NCBI GenBank assembly: GCA_027625915.1
Contig: JANTQA010000042.1
Span: forward strand, 6,460,001 to 6,524,000
Origin: Anaeramoeba flamelloides
Taxonomy: Eukaryota; Metamonada; Anaeramoebidae
Length of the DNA stretch: 64,000 bases
Reading direction: 5' to 3'
In this document: piece by piece, positions 11,786-24,215 of the stretch
How positions within the stretch are numbered: position 1 is the stretch's first letter
How the letters are laid out: every line of letters starts with the position of its first letter
Notes under the pieces: generated by a model
Seen by the model: the letters and a program-made list of their open reading frames with translations, nothing else
Told to the model about the DNA's origin: nothing
The model's database searches: none
Made by a program: the position numbers and the translations under genes

Positions 11786-13728
11786 ATACAATTCCACCCT
11801 ACAAAAAAAAAAAAAAAATAAGGCATCAGTACTCTACGAGAACAAGGTAAAAATTTTATATCTTTTATTGATTACATTCTCTAGTTACAAATTTTGTATA
11901 TGCAACGTGTAAAAAAAAATCTAATTGACAAATAAAACCCTAAAAATTAAAATATTTTTCAAGTGAGATTAATTTTTTGATTTCAATTTTTTTATATGAA
12001 AAAAAAAACCTAAAAATTCATTTCATTTTTTACAATATAAAAAATTTTCCCCTTTTTTTATTCACATTGTTAATACACAATACCAAGTCTTTGTAACTAG
12101 GGATATTAACATAATTTTTTTTTTTTTTTTTTATTATTCTTCTTGGTTAACCAAAAAAAAAATGATTTATTCGAAATTCTGAAATTTATTATATACCTTT
12201 CAGAAAGATAATTTTAATCATTAAAATTTTTAGGACAGTTACTAAATTTTCCAATAAATTTGGGTTTTTTTTTAAGATAATGTTCGTATTTCAAAATAAA
12301 TTTTTCTAAACGAAATTTGGGAATTAAGTAATTTCACACTCACAATTCAAAATATGTATTTTTCTGACAAAAAAGATTTAAATTGTTATAAGGGTATATG
12401 TGAATAAGACCAAACAATTTTTTTAAAAAAATTAACAAAATTGAAAATTATTTTGCAATTATTTTGCATTTTTAAAAAAGAGAAATTAACTTTTTGAAAA
12501 ACTTTAAAGAATAAAAAAAATTTCCTTAATGGATCTCGATTTCATTGATAAACTTTGAAAAACGTCTATCAAATATTCATTTATTCAATCACCTATACTT
12601 CAATTATTTTTTATTGACTGGGATTTTAATTGAAAGATTAATGATTAAAAATAATAACCAAACAAAAATTTTCATTCGAAATCAAGACTTTCCAACATAA
12701 AATGAAAATGATGTTTCACTATTTTCAAGATCCAACTTAATTTCTAATAAAAATATAGGTTTTTCTTTTTCGTTTTATGGTTGATAACATGTGAATTTTG
12801 GATTTCAAAAAATAGACTCAAATTAACAAATTGATTAAATGAGGTTAACTCATCCATTTCATCAACCTTAACACAAATTACAAAAAAAAAAAATTTTAAA
12901 GATCTTTACAAGATTTCATTTTATTTTTTAAAAATACTACTTCCTTAAATCACTTTATTTGCTCATTTGATATTACTTTAAAAAAAGATTTAAAATTTTC
13001 CTTTCTTAATTTTAGTTGGTATTTTTTAGGTGTGGAAATTAGTGATTATTTTTTTATTTTTGATTGTAAAAATTGTTTTCCAAAGATGTTTAATCTTGAT
13101 AAAAATTAAACAAGAGAAGGGAAAACTTATAAATGTATTTTATTGTTTAAAAAAATCGTTTCAATCATTACCATATTGCCACTTTTTTATTGGAATTGTC
13201 GTGTATTGTTTTCTCCAAAAAAAGTGTTTTTTTTTTTTTTTCATTATTAGGAAATATTGTTAAATCCAAATAAATGTTTTGAAATTTTTGTTTTAATTTC
13301 CATTTTTTCATTTTTTTTAATTTTATTTGAATTCAAAAAGTTGAAAGCATTTTATTAGTTTAAATGTAGAGAAAGTTTGTAAAATTAGTTGTTGTTCAAA
13401 ATATTCTTTGCCAATAATCTTTTTGAAAGCAGGGTTGTCGGAGTTAGACAAATTGATGTTGACTAAAAAGTGTTTTTAATTTTTTTCGATTTATCTGTAT
13501 TTCGATGAATATGTTTTGAAATGGAAACATTTTTTTTTCATTTTATATTATCTATTTACGAATGCATCTATTTAAAAAATGAATTATTAAACGAAATGAA
13601 AAAAAAATTCCTCACTTTTTTGGGAATTGGTTCAATAATTATCTAAAATTTTCAAATATTTAAAATAAAAATTCAAATAATTAACAAAGGATATTATATT
13701 AACAATTAAATAAATCTTAATAATTTTT

Positions 13729-15411
13729 TCAATTTTTTTTTTCTTGCAATTCACCCTCATCCTCATCCTCGTCCTCATCCTCGTCCTCGTCATCTTCAAT
13801 TATTTGAACATCCAAAAGAGCTTGAGGACATAACCCTACTTCTTTTAAAGTTAATTTAAAATCTTTCTCATCATTTGAATTAAATTCCGTCCTTTTAGGA
13901 TATGATTGTATTAATGAAAATTCAAAAATATCATTGTTATGAACTAATACAAAATTGAACAAATCTTCCAATGTGCTTGTATTCAAAAATTTCCGAATAA
14001 CATCTCCATTTTTCATTCTAAATTTGATTCTGGTGCAATTTTTTTCATTTTTTCCCGAAGGTTCTTCTGGCAATGATTGCTTTATTTCTTCTAATTTTTT
14101 AGTTTTGTTATCTAATTTTTTTTCCTGTAAAAGTCTTTTCTCTTCCAATTTTTGTTCTTGTAATAACATTTGCTTTTGATTTTCTCGATCGACTTCTAAA
14201 ATACGTTCAAATTCTTCATCCTGCTTTTCTCTTTCAAGAATAGATTTGGTTTTTTTTAATTGGTTTTTCTTTTGCTCTGTTGTATTCAGGACTGTGAATA
14301 AATCTATTTGTTCTAATAGTTGTTTCATAAATTCGTCTAACCCAAATCCCCCCTGTATTAAATCTAAGATTGCCACCACTGTTGAATTTGAAATTATTGC
14401 CAAAACGGGAAATGTCGTGATACCAAGTTTCTTTCTTGAGACAAGAAATTTTTCTTTGATAGAATCAGAATCACCAACCCAAAAAATGTAATTCTCGTTT
14501 ATAACCTTAATTATTTCTTTTGTTGATAATATATTTAAAACAAAATTTGAAACAAGAGCTTCATTTTCGGTGAATGAATGTAAATAAAGTAAAATTGGCT
14601 TTTTTAACCTTTTCCCTAAATTACAGACTTCACGAAACGAACCTTTTTTCATTAAAGGTAATTCGCTTTTTTTTGTGTATTCCTTAAGTAAATTTAATCG
14701 TTCAGGCGAATCTGTCAAATTTGGTGGCAATAATGGTGCAATTTTTTCAATAGATAGAACATCATTTTGTCTCTTATTATAATTGTTGTGATTCGTGTTT
14801 CGATACCAATTGCTCATTGCATCTTGGGACCATTTCCTGGGGAGGCTTTGAGTGTTCGTAGAATTCCTGTTGTTATTATTTACAAAGATATTTGTTGAAG
14901 ATGTTGTTGTTGTTGTGGCTGTTGTTCTTGTTGTTCTTGTTGTTCTTGACAATTCCTCTTCTCTCCAGATTTGTTCTTGGAGTTCTTTTGCAAATTTAGA
15001 ATCACTTTTTGATAATCCTTGGTTTGGTTGACTTTTTTCTTTTTCTTTTGTTTTCTCTTTTTCTTTTTTGTCTTCATCTTTATTTTTGTTTGGATTTTTG
15101 TTTTTAGAAACTTTCTGATCCGTCATATTTCCAAGCGAGTCTTTTTCTGATTTATTATTATTGCTGTTAGGATTGTCACTCGAATAATCTGGAATTAGAA
15201 GAATAGTTTGTGGGTTATCTAAATTGAGGCAATACAAAGGAAGTGAGTTGTCTGTAGAATTAAGACCAACCAAACACTGTTTGTCAATTGGTACATTTGT
15301 AATAGTTAAAATACGAGTTTTAACTTTAAAGATCGTATCAGTCTTCTGAAAAGTTAAATTTGTGGATTGCTCATTACCCCACTCAAGATTTATAATTTGT
15401 TGTTTGCTCAT
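13729..15411 (-). CDS. FAF1/FAF2-type UBX protein (UBL-UAS-UBX)
   Basis: Single exon, 560 residues, TGA stop. Residues 1-75 look like a ubiquitin-like domain. Residues 78-250 are a low-complexity linker (Lys/Glu, Thr, Asn). Residues 255-375 are a UAS thioredoxin-like domain: GSFREVCNLGKRLKKPILLY, then FWVGD and TTFPVLAII. Residues 380-445 form a charged coiled coil. Residues 457-537 are a UBX domain (TRIKFRMKNGDVIRKF ... VGLCPQALLDV) whose p97-binding FPR loop is SYPKR at 503-507. The tail (539-553) is Asp/Glu. The architecture is that of FAF proteins, which bring ubiquitinated clients to p97/Cdc48. No amino-terminal UBA and no FAF2-style membrane hairpin are visible, so it is closer to a soluble FAF1-like form. 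It is divergent from the Nab3-like gene, 603 nt away. Confidence 0.88.
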   Translation of the reverse strand: MSKQQIINLEWGNEQSTNLTFQKTDTIFKVKTRILTITNVPIDKQCLVGLNSTDNSLPLYCLNLDNPQTILLIPDYSSDNPNSNNNKSEKDSLGNMTDQKVSKNKNPNKNKDEDKKEKEKTKEKEKSQPNQGLSKSDSKFAKELQEQIWREEELSRTTRTTRTTATTTTTSSTNIFVNNNNRNSTNTQSLPRKWSQDAMSNWYRNTNHNNYNKRQNDVLSIEKIAPLLPPNLTDSPERLNLLKEYTKKSELPLMKKGSFREVCNLGKRLKKPILLYLHSFTENEALVSNFVLNILSTKEIIKVINENYIFWVGDSDSIKEKFLVSRKKLGITTFPVLAIISNSTVVAILDLIQGGFGLDEFMKQLLEQIDLFTVLNTTEQKKNQLKKTKSILEREKQDEEFERILEVDRENQKQMLLQEQKLEEKRLLQEKKLDNKTKKLEEIKQSLPEEPSGKNEKNCTRIKFRMKNGDVIRKFLNTSTLEDLFNFVLVHNNDIFEFSLIQSYPKRTEFNSNDEKDFKLTLKEVGLCPQALLDVQIIEDDEDEDEDEDEDEGELQEKKN

Positions 15412-16014
15412 TTAACCAGTTGTTGGTTTCGATTCTTAATCAATAAAAGAATTTATTTTGCTTGTTAAGAAAAGAAGTTTTTAAAAAAATGATTGTTTTC
15501 TTGTTTTTCGTTTGTCAAGAAGTAGATCTTTGTAAGTACTTATAATTGTAACTGTCTGTATTCTAAATACTAAACCCTATGATAAATTTTTTTTGGTTAC
15601 CTTAATTAGTTTTCTTGAGAGAAATCAATTTTTATTTATGAATTCTAAATCAGGATCTCGATAGTTTATTTTTTTGTTCAAACAAAGATCTCATTAAAAG
15701 ATAGTTTTTTATGGAAAATCATGCTTTGTAGTAATCCAAAAAGTCTATTTGGAAGAGCATTATTCAAACAAACCATATTTTAATGTTTGCTTTAATTATA
15801 TCTGAGTGAAAAAAAGATAAAATCTACGTTAATACGAAATAAGAATATCGCAACCCATACAGAACTGATCTATTTTATAGTAATTGTTAAACCCTTTTGT
15901 AATAAATGAACAAAGTAAAATTTTCAATCAACCCTTTTTTTTACATTTTTTTGTTTTTACTCACTCTGATTATTTTTTGGCAAAACTAATTTTTATTTCT
16001 ATCAAAAAGAACGA
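15412..16014. promoter_or_regulatory. Divergent promoter interval
   Basis: 603 nt between the starts of the FAF-like gene (minus) and the Nab3-like gene (plus). It must hold both promoters and 5' UTRs. I see no recognisable core element beyond A/T tracts. Confidence 0.35.
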
Positions 16015-16332
16015 ATGACTTCTATTATCGAAGAAGAAAGTTTAGAGGAAGTACCCAAAGATAACATCAAAGAATCTTCAAACAATTTGAATGATTCAGA
16101 AACAACAAGCAAAGAGAAAACAGATCAAGAAAATAAAGAAAAAGAAAAGGAAAATGAAAAGGAAAGCGAAGAAGAAAGTAATGAAAAAGAAACAAAAACT
16201 GGAAATGAAAAAGAAAGTAAGGAAGAGGTAAATGAAAACAAAAAAGAAGAACAGAAAGAAAAGGAAAATGAAGATGAAAGTAATAAAAAAGAAACAAAAA
16301 CTGATAGTGAACAAAAAAGTAAAGAAAAAGAA

Positions 16333-16364
<32 letters not shown>

Positions 16365-16401
16365 GGAAAGCGAAAAGGAAAAAGAAAAAGAAAAGGAAAC
16401 G

Positions 16402-16440
<39 letters not shown>

Positions 16441-19400
16441 TCCCAAAAAAGAAACAAAATTGTTTTTAGGTGGCTTTCCATCAGAAAAGACGACAAAAAA
16501 GGAAATTGAAAAGATCTTTAGTGAATTTGGGAAGGTTGTCGAGATCATTTTCAATACATCTTCTTGTATTATTCAATACCAAAAACATGAAGAAACACAA
16601 AAAGCACTTGAGCAAAAACCAACAATTACTGTTGGTGGCAAAAAAGTTGGAGTGAGATTGTATGAAAATCTCAAAGGCAATCGAACCAATTCTAACAAAC
16701 AAAGCCAAAGAAGAAGTTCTAATAACGATCGTTATAATAACAATCGTTATAATAACAATCGTTCATATAACGATCGCTATAGCAATGATCGAAAGCGTTC
16801 ATATGATAACAATAATAACTCTCGTAATAACAACAACTATAATAACGAAGGCTTTAGCTCGAAAAGACGTGGAAATAATTATGATCGAAATAGAGGATAT
16901 GAAAAAAAAGACCCTCCACGGGATCATGCTTCCAAACGTGGGATTTGGATCGTTGTAGAACATAATGAAAAAAGAGGAGCTGCCGGCGCTTTAAAAACCC
17001 GACTAGTAAGGGAAATTGATATTCTTGTTCAATATGAAATGGTTCCAAGTAAGATATTATTTTTTTTACAACACTTTATAAAAGTCATTTGGTTTTTTGA
17101 ATGTGCCATTCCAAAATTTAAAACCTTTTTTTTTTTGAAATATATCGAGATTTAATTAAATATTTGAGTCTTTTCAAACTTTCAAACACTTGAAGACAAT
17201 TCGCATCCCCGTTTCAAGCACTTTCCAATCCTTTTCAAGGTGAAAAGCGTTCCAAAAGTCTCTAAGCTTTCGTAAAAGTAATGAGATTTTTTGTGGTGGA
17301 TGTTTAAATAGCAAAAAAAAAAAAAAAAATTTGGTTACTCAAAATATTACAAGTTAAAGTGATTAAAAAATGAGTTTCGGATTAACTTTTAAGGGTTAAA
17401 TGTTTAGAATAAACACTTAATCTGGTAAAGAGAGAATTTTGAAGTGACTAAATTTGTGACTTTCAATTCAAAGACCATCTAGAAGATACAGTCATTAGGA
17501 GTATTTGAAACTTCTTTTATGGTTTTCAAAAAAAAATGAGTTTCTGATCTATTAAAAAAAAATTTTCAGAAAATTTCGCTCCAGAAGGGAATTCGTGATA
17601 ATGATTTTTTTAATGATAAAATAAGACTATCGGGAGTTTTGACCGAATATCCCTACTTTTTGATTTTATTACAATTAAAAATAGTTATCACGAATTGTAA
17701 CAATTATTCCTGAAAATAAATTTTCCAACTCAAAAATTTAAAGATATTATTTTATTCTGTTACAAAAAATCCAAATAACATAGTATCAATTACATTATTT
17801 TTAGATAATTTTTTAATGTTTATTGGTCTTTTTAAGTAAATTTTTTAAAACAATAATTAAAACAAACTTTTTTTCTCAATTCATTACAACTTTTTTTTTT
17901 TTTGATTATCGGGAATTTGTTGATTATCGCAAGTTTTCAATATTATCCGAAATATTTCAGATTATCAGCAAAAAAAAAATCAAATTGATGATTAATCTGC
18001 ATTATTGTGAAAAGATAAATTAATAACTAATTTGTTGATTTGTTATGGAAATTCTAATATTTCTGATAACCCCTCATGCGTTAAAAGAATGTTGTTGTTT
18101 ATCTTTTAAGATAATAGGGAAATTTATCAATTGAATGTTTTTTTGGTGAAAAAATGAGATATAAATATCAGGAGTTCAATCGATTTTCACGAATTTGTAT
18201 TGTTTTCACTAATTAACTAATTTTCATAAATTTATAAACCATTTATGAAAATATATTTGCCAAATCAAAAAAAAAAAGATTACTTTTTTTATATTTTCAA
18301 AAAATCAAATAAAAATACAAGTACGGAATCCATGCCTATATTTCAGAAAACTAAATTAAGTTTAAAATGCATCTAATGACTATACGAGGGCTGTGTTTAT
18401 TCGTTCTTTGAATTGGAAGTCACAAATTTAGTCACTCCAAAATTCTCTCCTTACCAGATTAAACGTTTCTTTTTATATTTAACCCTTAACAGTAACAATA
18501 AATCCAAAACTCTAAAAATAGAGGAATTCTTTTTTAAACTTGTTTAAGTAAGGAACTGATTACTACATTTTATTGAATTTTTTATTGTAAATTGAATTAT
18601 AAAGTAAGTTTTATCATAATAAAAAATAAAAAAAGCATTTGAATTAAATTTTTTACAATTTTTATTTGATTATCTGGGATTTATCAATTCTCATAATTTT
18701 AAAATATTTTCAAAAAGATGCAATAATCTCATTAAAATAAAAAAAAAAATGTGACAAAAAAACAAAGTGGTGAAAAGATCTACCATTCATTAATTTATTG
18801 ATTTGTGATTACAATTCTCATTTTTGATCATTTTTTCTAATAAAACAAAAAAAAAAAATAAAAAAATAGGATATAGTGCAGTCAATGACTTAGTTGAAGA
18901 TGGTAAAGAATCAGGATATAGGTACATCATAATATTATGGAGAAAATTTGATACTGATGGACCATTAACCTTAAAAATGGTAAAAAGCAATGGATATATA
19001 TCATCTAAAAATGTATTAAAAGTTGACGATGTCATTAATTTAATCACTGAAGACGACAAGAAATGGAAAAGAACCGACCCTCAAAGAAATTATAATAATA
19101 GAAGAAATTATAATAACAATTACCCAAGACAACAAAACAACAGGTATCAGCAAAACAACATGAGGATGAATAATCAGAATTATTATAATCAACCTCCTAT
19201 GAGACAACCACCAAACCAACAAATGATGAATTATCAAATGAATCCATATATGAATAACCAACAATACCCACCACAGCAGCCACCACCACGACAGCAATAT
19301 ATGCAACAGCCACCACGTCAGCAATATATGCAACAACCACCACCACAATTCCGTCCACAACAACCACAATTTCAAAATCAGCCACCTCGTCAACAATTCA

Positions 19401-19777
19401 CACCAAAACAATTTATTCCTAACCAACCAAACCAAAATATTCCAATGATGCAACAAAGAATCCCTCAACAGCAACAACCCTTACAAAACCAAAAGCCAAT
19501 GCAATTTAGACCACAACAGCCCTTAAATACAGGACTACAAGCAAGAAATCTCAATCCCAATACAACCAATCCAAATCCAAATCCAAATATATCAAACACA
19601 CAAATTAACCAGCCAATACAACAACGAAATACTACTAATACAATGAATATGGGAATGTTCAATCCACCACCAAAGCCTTTATTTTTAAATCAAAGTGTAC
19701 AAAACCAACAACCCCAACAAAACCCAAACCAAAATCAAGTTCCATTTAACAAAATGTGGTCCAGTTTTGATAAATAA
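16015..19777 (+). CDS. Nab3/NCOA5-like RNA-binding protein (acidic, RRM, anticodon-like, Pro/Gln tail)
   Basis: Exon 1 runs 16015-17048, exon 2 18870-19777 (intron GTAAGA...AATAG, phase 1). ATG 16015 opens a Glu/Lys-rich segment; a 37-A run (16402-16438) then separates it from the RRM, which lies in the next frame. The slip is most likely run-length error. The RRM (about 16454-16680) has RNP2 LFLGGF and FSEFGKVVEIIF, with a poor RNP1 (CIIQYQ). After an Asn/Arg/Tyr linker comes a domain split by the intron: GIWIVVEHNEKRGAAG, REIDILVQYEMVP | YSAVNDLVEDGKESGYRYII, like the anticodon-binding fold of NCOA5 and yeast Nab3. The tail is Pro/Gln/Asn-rich. Order and composition match Nab3, the RNA-binding subunit of Nrd1-Nab3-Sen1. 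RRM is firm; Nab3 identity is inference. Confidence 0.7.
17389..18489. mobile_element. Long-TIR element with TTAA borders, inside the Nab3-like intron
   Basis: Arms at 17389-17510 and 18360-18489 are inverted copies: TTAAGGGTTAAA, then TTAATCTGGTAA(A/G)GAGAGA, ATTTTGAAGTGACTAAATTT, GTGACTTyCAATTCAAAGA and GTCATTAG. A TTAA flanks each end exactly outside GGG/CCC. About 850 bp of AT-rich core has no transposase frame. Being in the sense-neutral intron, it is removed by splicing. The TTAAGGG edge resembles the 1.4 kb and 46.7 kb elements, but the internal sequence differs. Confidence 0.75.
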
Positions 19778-22700
19778 CTTTTTTAAATAATGTTCATAAA
19801 CCTATTAGGGTTTTTATTTTTTATCGTTAATTTATTTTATTCATTTATCTCGATTTAAATATATTGTTGTTTTCAATATTATATTCTTTTTATTGATAAA
19901 TTTCCTTCTTTCTTTCTTTTTATTTTTTTTTTATTTTTTTTACAAAAAGTGACAAAGAAGTGATGAGAAAGAATTTTATTGTTTTGCTTTGTTTTCTCTT
20001 TTTAAAAATAAATTGTTCTGATCAGAAGAAGTATTTATTTATTTTTTTTAACTTGCAATTTCAAGAAAAATTCTTAAATTTTGAAAAAAATTATTCGATC
20101 CATTACAATTTATTTTGCATTTTAATGTTGAATAATAAAGATAATTTTTTACATAATGAACTCTATTTCAAAATCATTGGACCATTAAAAATCAAATTTT
20201 GAAAATACATGTTTTTGTAAATTGAAGTTATCTATTACAATAAAAAATTACGTTTTTTAAATTGAGTTTTAGACACTAGAGATATTTATTTTACTAAAAA
20301 TAAATATAAAAAAAGTAAAAAAAAAATTTGGTTATTTATTCTGAAATTTAGTTTAGAGTATTTTTTTTCTCAAAATTTAATCGATATATTAGTTTCAAGA
20401 ATATAGTTGAAGAAATAAAACAACAAGATAATTCCCTCCCATTGATCCTTTACAAAAACCTAAAATTAAAGATAAACTAAGATTATTGTATTTTTGTCAA
20501 TGTTTTTTATTTTTCGAAAGTGGTAAAATTAATTTTAATAGTTAAGGTTTGAACATTCTCAAAAAAAAACAAAAATGCCATTTTATTATTGTTTTTTCAA
20601 GGATTTATTTTAAAACTGTTATAACACTTTTGATTCGATATTTTTATATAATTATCTTTGAATATGGGAAAGTTTAATTTTTAATTATATTTTTTTTTTT
20701 TTTTTTCATTCCATCATTTTATTTTCAAAAGATTAAAGATTCTGATAAGTGGAATTAAATCAAATCCCCTGTATCTTCCCCAAAAAAATAATGAATTTAA
20801 TTGTATTTTCAGGGTGAATTTTAATATAAGTTCTTTTTCAATCAAAGACACCCAGTTTTATTCAAGAAATTATATAAAATTTATAATTTTTATTACAATA
20901 TTCTTCTTAAAATGCCTTTTCAATTTTTAGATCTAATTATTTTTTCTAATTTCATAAAATTTTTTGTTTTGATTTTTGGTTTTTGCTTGTTTTTTTTTTC
21001 TTTTTTTTTTTTTTCAAGTATTTTAAATTGCTGAAATAAAAGTTTTAGAAAATTATATTTATTCAAATTTTAATTTTGGCCTAAAGAAATTGATTTTCAT
21101 TTTTCTCTTGATATAATATTTATTGGAATTTTATCTGAAAAAAAATATGAAAATTTCTCAGTAAAATATTTTTATTTATTTATTTTTTTAATTATAAAAT
21201 TAACAAGTTTGTTTGTGTTTTATAATTAATAAATCAATGTATTGAGTTTTGAAGTACTATTATTGTAATAAAATTTCTTATTTTTAAAATTAAAAAAAAA
21301 AAATAAAAATCTTATAAAAAAATGTTTAAAATGAATAATTATTTTTTTTTCCAAACACAAAAAACAAAACAAATATAAAACTATTTTATATTTGAATTAT
21401 TTTGACTTTTTATTTTTTCTTAAAATATAGATTAAAGACAAATGAGTAAATAAATATATTGTTACATCACTATTATATTAAATATTTTTTAAAAAACTTT
21501 TTGAAATTTAGGAAAATCCGGGGTTCTAAGGAATATAAATATATATATTATTTGTATTCAAGTATATAAATTATTAAAATTAATTAATAATAAACTTTTA
21601 AATAATTATTAACATATAAAAAAATGATCTCATAAAAATATAAAAAAAAACATAAACCAAAAAATAAAAAAAAGTGAATCACAAATTGTGAAAAGATCAA
21701 AATTTAATATTTTTCTGAATTATTTCAAAACAAAATATTTTATTTGGTAAAAAAAAATGAAATCTGAAGGTCTGTAGACAAAGTTGTACAAAAATACACT
21801 GAAAATATAAAAAAAAAACAATTTTAGAAATACCAATATACAAAATGTACTACATTTCAAGAAATATGATGGTAATTTTAAACTTTAAAACAGTAATTTT
21901 TTGATTTAAAGAACAGTTCAAATCAATTTTTTCTTTTTATTGTACAAAAAAAAAATGAATAAAATTATCAAGAACCAAATTGAAAATTTTCCAAAAATTA
22001 AAAACATTTTAACCCTGGGAAATTCAACATAATCCAAAAAGAAATACTTTTTAATTTGATTATTTTTAATCAATAATAAATAACCCAATTTTGATTCTTT
22101 CAGTAAAATTATTAGAACCTAGAAATGTGAATATTTCAATGGGTTGTACTATTATTTCTCAATTTAGAAATATTTAGAAACAAATGTAATTATTTTCAAA
22201 TAATAATGATTAAAAATAAAAAAAAAATTATCAATATTAGGAAATAAATTATTTAAATATCAACAATTTGTTGTTTATACCCCCAATTTTTGAAAAAAAA
22301 ATATATGACCTAATCTTTTAAATTACAAGAAATTTAATAACTATTGGAAAATAAACTAAAAAAATCATATTTACTGTTCTTAAGAGATTCAATATTTTGA
22401 TTTTTTTTTAATATATTTTTCATAAAAGATTAAATTTTCAAAGGTTTTTTCTCAACCTAAAATCTAAAAAAATTCCTAAAAGTGAGATTTCGGAAAAATA
22501 AAAAGGTTTTTACAAATTGTTATTTTTCTCAATTAGATCCCAAAAATTCTACAAAAAATTTGGATCTTTACTGAAAATTAATTGGGAAAAATGAACTACT
22601 TTTTTCAAATGGATAACTCATTTCTCGAAAGTTAATAAATGAAGTTGTATATCAGTTTTATTTGTATCCTTATGTAAATAGTTACTCGATTTTGGGATAA

Positions 22701-23461
22701 AGAATAATTTAGAGTTAATAATCACTTAACAAACACAATAATTGTACTCTAACACAGAATTATTAGGTAAGTACATTCCAAAACTCTTTACTGTTTTAAT
22801 TATTTCATTTTATAGATTCTTCAAACAATATCTGTGTTTATCATTTTCAGGGTTCACATTTTGATTCTTTTTTGAAAAAAACCCAAAATAATTCTTTTTT
22901 TAATTCCATGGAATCAAATGATTCTTTTTTCTTCCAATGAAAAATCTCAACTCGTTTCTTATTTTCATTCATTTTTACAAGGAATCACATTATTCTTCAA
23001 AATTTTTATAATTAATATTTTTTTTTTTTATTTTCAAAAAGAATTTTATATTTTTCAAAAAAAATAATTATTTAAGGTTTTTTATCTTGGGATTTTAGTT
23101 TTCGTTGTCTCTTCACCCATTCTGAAGTTTTTAAGTTTATTCCTGAGAAGAAAATTATTTTACTTTGAAATTGAATGAAAAGATTCGTTTTTTTTTTTAA
23201 TAGAGTTTTGGTACCTAATAAAAATTAAATTTTTGATTCGATGGAATCAGAACATAATAATTTTTAATGTTTTTGAAAAATTAAACTTCAAAGGGACTTT
23301 AACAAGTTGAAAATGGATGATAAAAATTGATTCCACAGGAATCTTTTTCATCTTATGATTCCAAATTTTATTTTTTGAGATTCTAAAAATTCCAAAAATG
23401 GAATCATTTCGGAACTCTGATCATTTTTTCTTCATTTAAGTCTTCATCAATTTTTATTTTC
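19778..23461. other. Intergenic, extremely AT-rich
   Basis: No gene recognised. Open frames such as 19960-20202 are low-complexity. A possible decayed relative of the CAAAAATTGTGACTCA unit ends near 21697. A motif AACAAACACAATAATTGT at 22725 recurs at 32768 in the SRPK intron; its meaning is unknown. Confidence 0.5.
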
Positions 23462-24215
23462 ATGTCAACAAAAATCGCAAAAGGTTTGAGATCTTTAAAA
23501 ATATTACCACAAATCTTAAAAATGAAAAGAAAAAATGGGTAAACGGATCTGTTCAAAAAACAGTTAACCTTGCTTTATTTTTTTATTCAATTTCTTTTTT
23601 CTTCTTGATAACAAACAAAAAAAAAAGGAACTGTACTTATTTTATTAATTGGAAAATTTAAGGGAAAACGAGTTGTTTTCTTAAAAAAACTCTCTTCTGG
23701 ATTACTTTTAGTGACAGGTTCGTATTTTTAAGTCTTTTTAATCATTCCACAAATTAATAAAAAACAAAAGAAAGTAATGAAATTAACAGAAAATCTGTTT
23801 TTTTCAATTTTCTGTCCATTTGAATGAAACAACAAACAATAAATAAATAAAAACAACAAACATAATAGGACCCTATCAGGTAAATGGCGTTCCTTTAACA
23901 CGAATTAAAAGAAAATATGTCATTGCAACAAAAACAAAGGTCGACATCGAAGGAATTGAAGTACCAACCACAATCAACGATCAATTCTTCACACCAAAAA
24001 AACCAATCAACAACTGGGAAAAAACAGAAGAAAAATTCTTTACAAAAAAACAAGATCTCAAAAAAGTTGGTCTTAATGAATCACAAAAAAAAATTCAACA
24101 ACAAGTTGACAAACCAGTTAATGAAGCAATTAAAAAAGTTCAATATCTCAAAGAATATTTAACTGCAAGATTTAAACTCCAAAAAGGTCAATTACCTCAT
24201 AAAATGAAATTTTAA
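23462..24215 (+). CDS. RPL6: 60S ribosomal protein eL6 (short form)
   Basis: Three exons, 23462-23483, 23628-23717 and 23869-24215, give 152 residues. Junctions are all phase 1 (GTTTGAG...AAAAG and GTTCGT...AATAG) and the total length is divisible by three. The joined start is [19 protein letters not shown], followed by [19 protein letters not shown] and [12 protein letters not shown], the KOW-like core of eL6; the end is [19 protein letters not shown]. Human eL6 is 288 residues and Dictyostelium about 230; the shortfall is all amino-terminal. The 22-nt first exon is chosen because it restores frame and places Met eight residues before the conserved GTVLIL; a missed upstream exon is the alternative. 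Exons 2 and 3 are certain. Confidence 0.88.

Larger units (their letters stand above)
9674..13728. other. Long intergenic stretch of decayed repeats
   Basis: No convincing gene. It contains a dispersed repeat (10070-10790), a small TIR insertion inside it (10437-10584), a decayed TTTGGACACA-end element (11195-11785) and many A or T runs. An open frame at 13030-13263 is hydrophobic and low in complexity and is probably chance. Confidence 0.6.

Noticed and set aside
13030-13263. Hydrophobic 77-codon frame
   Set aside because: Composition is what AT-rich DNA gives by chance; no homologue or context.
16067-16554. Phe-rich minus-strand frames of up to 152 codons
   Set aside because: Antisense of the Glu/Lys tract of the Nab3-like gene.
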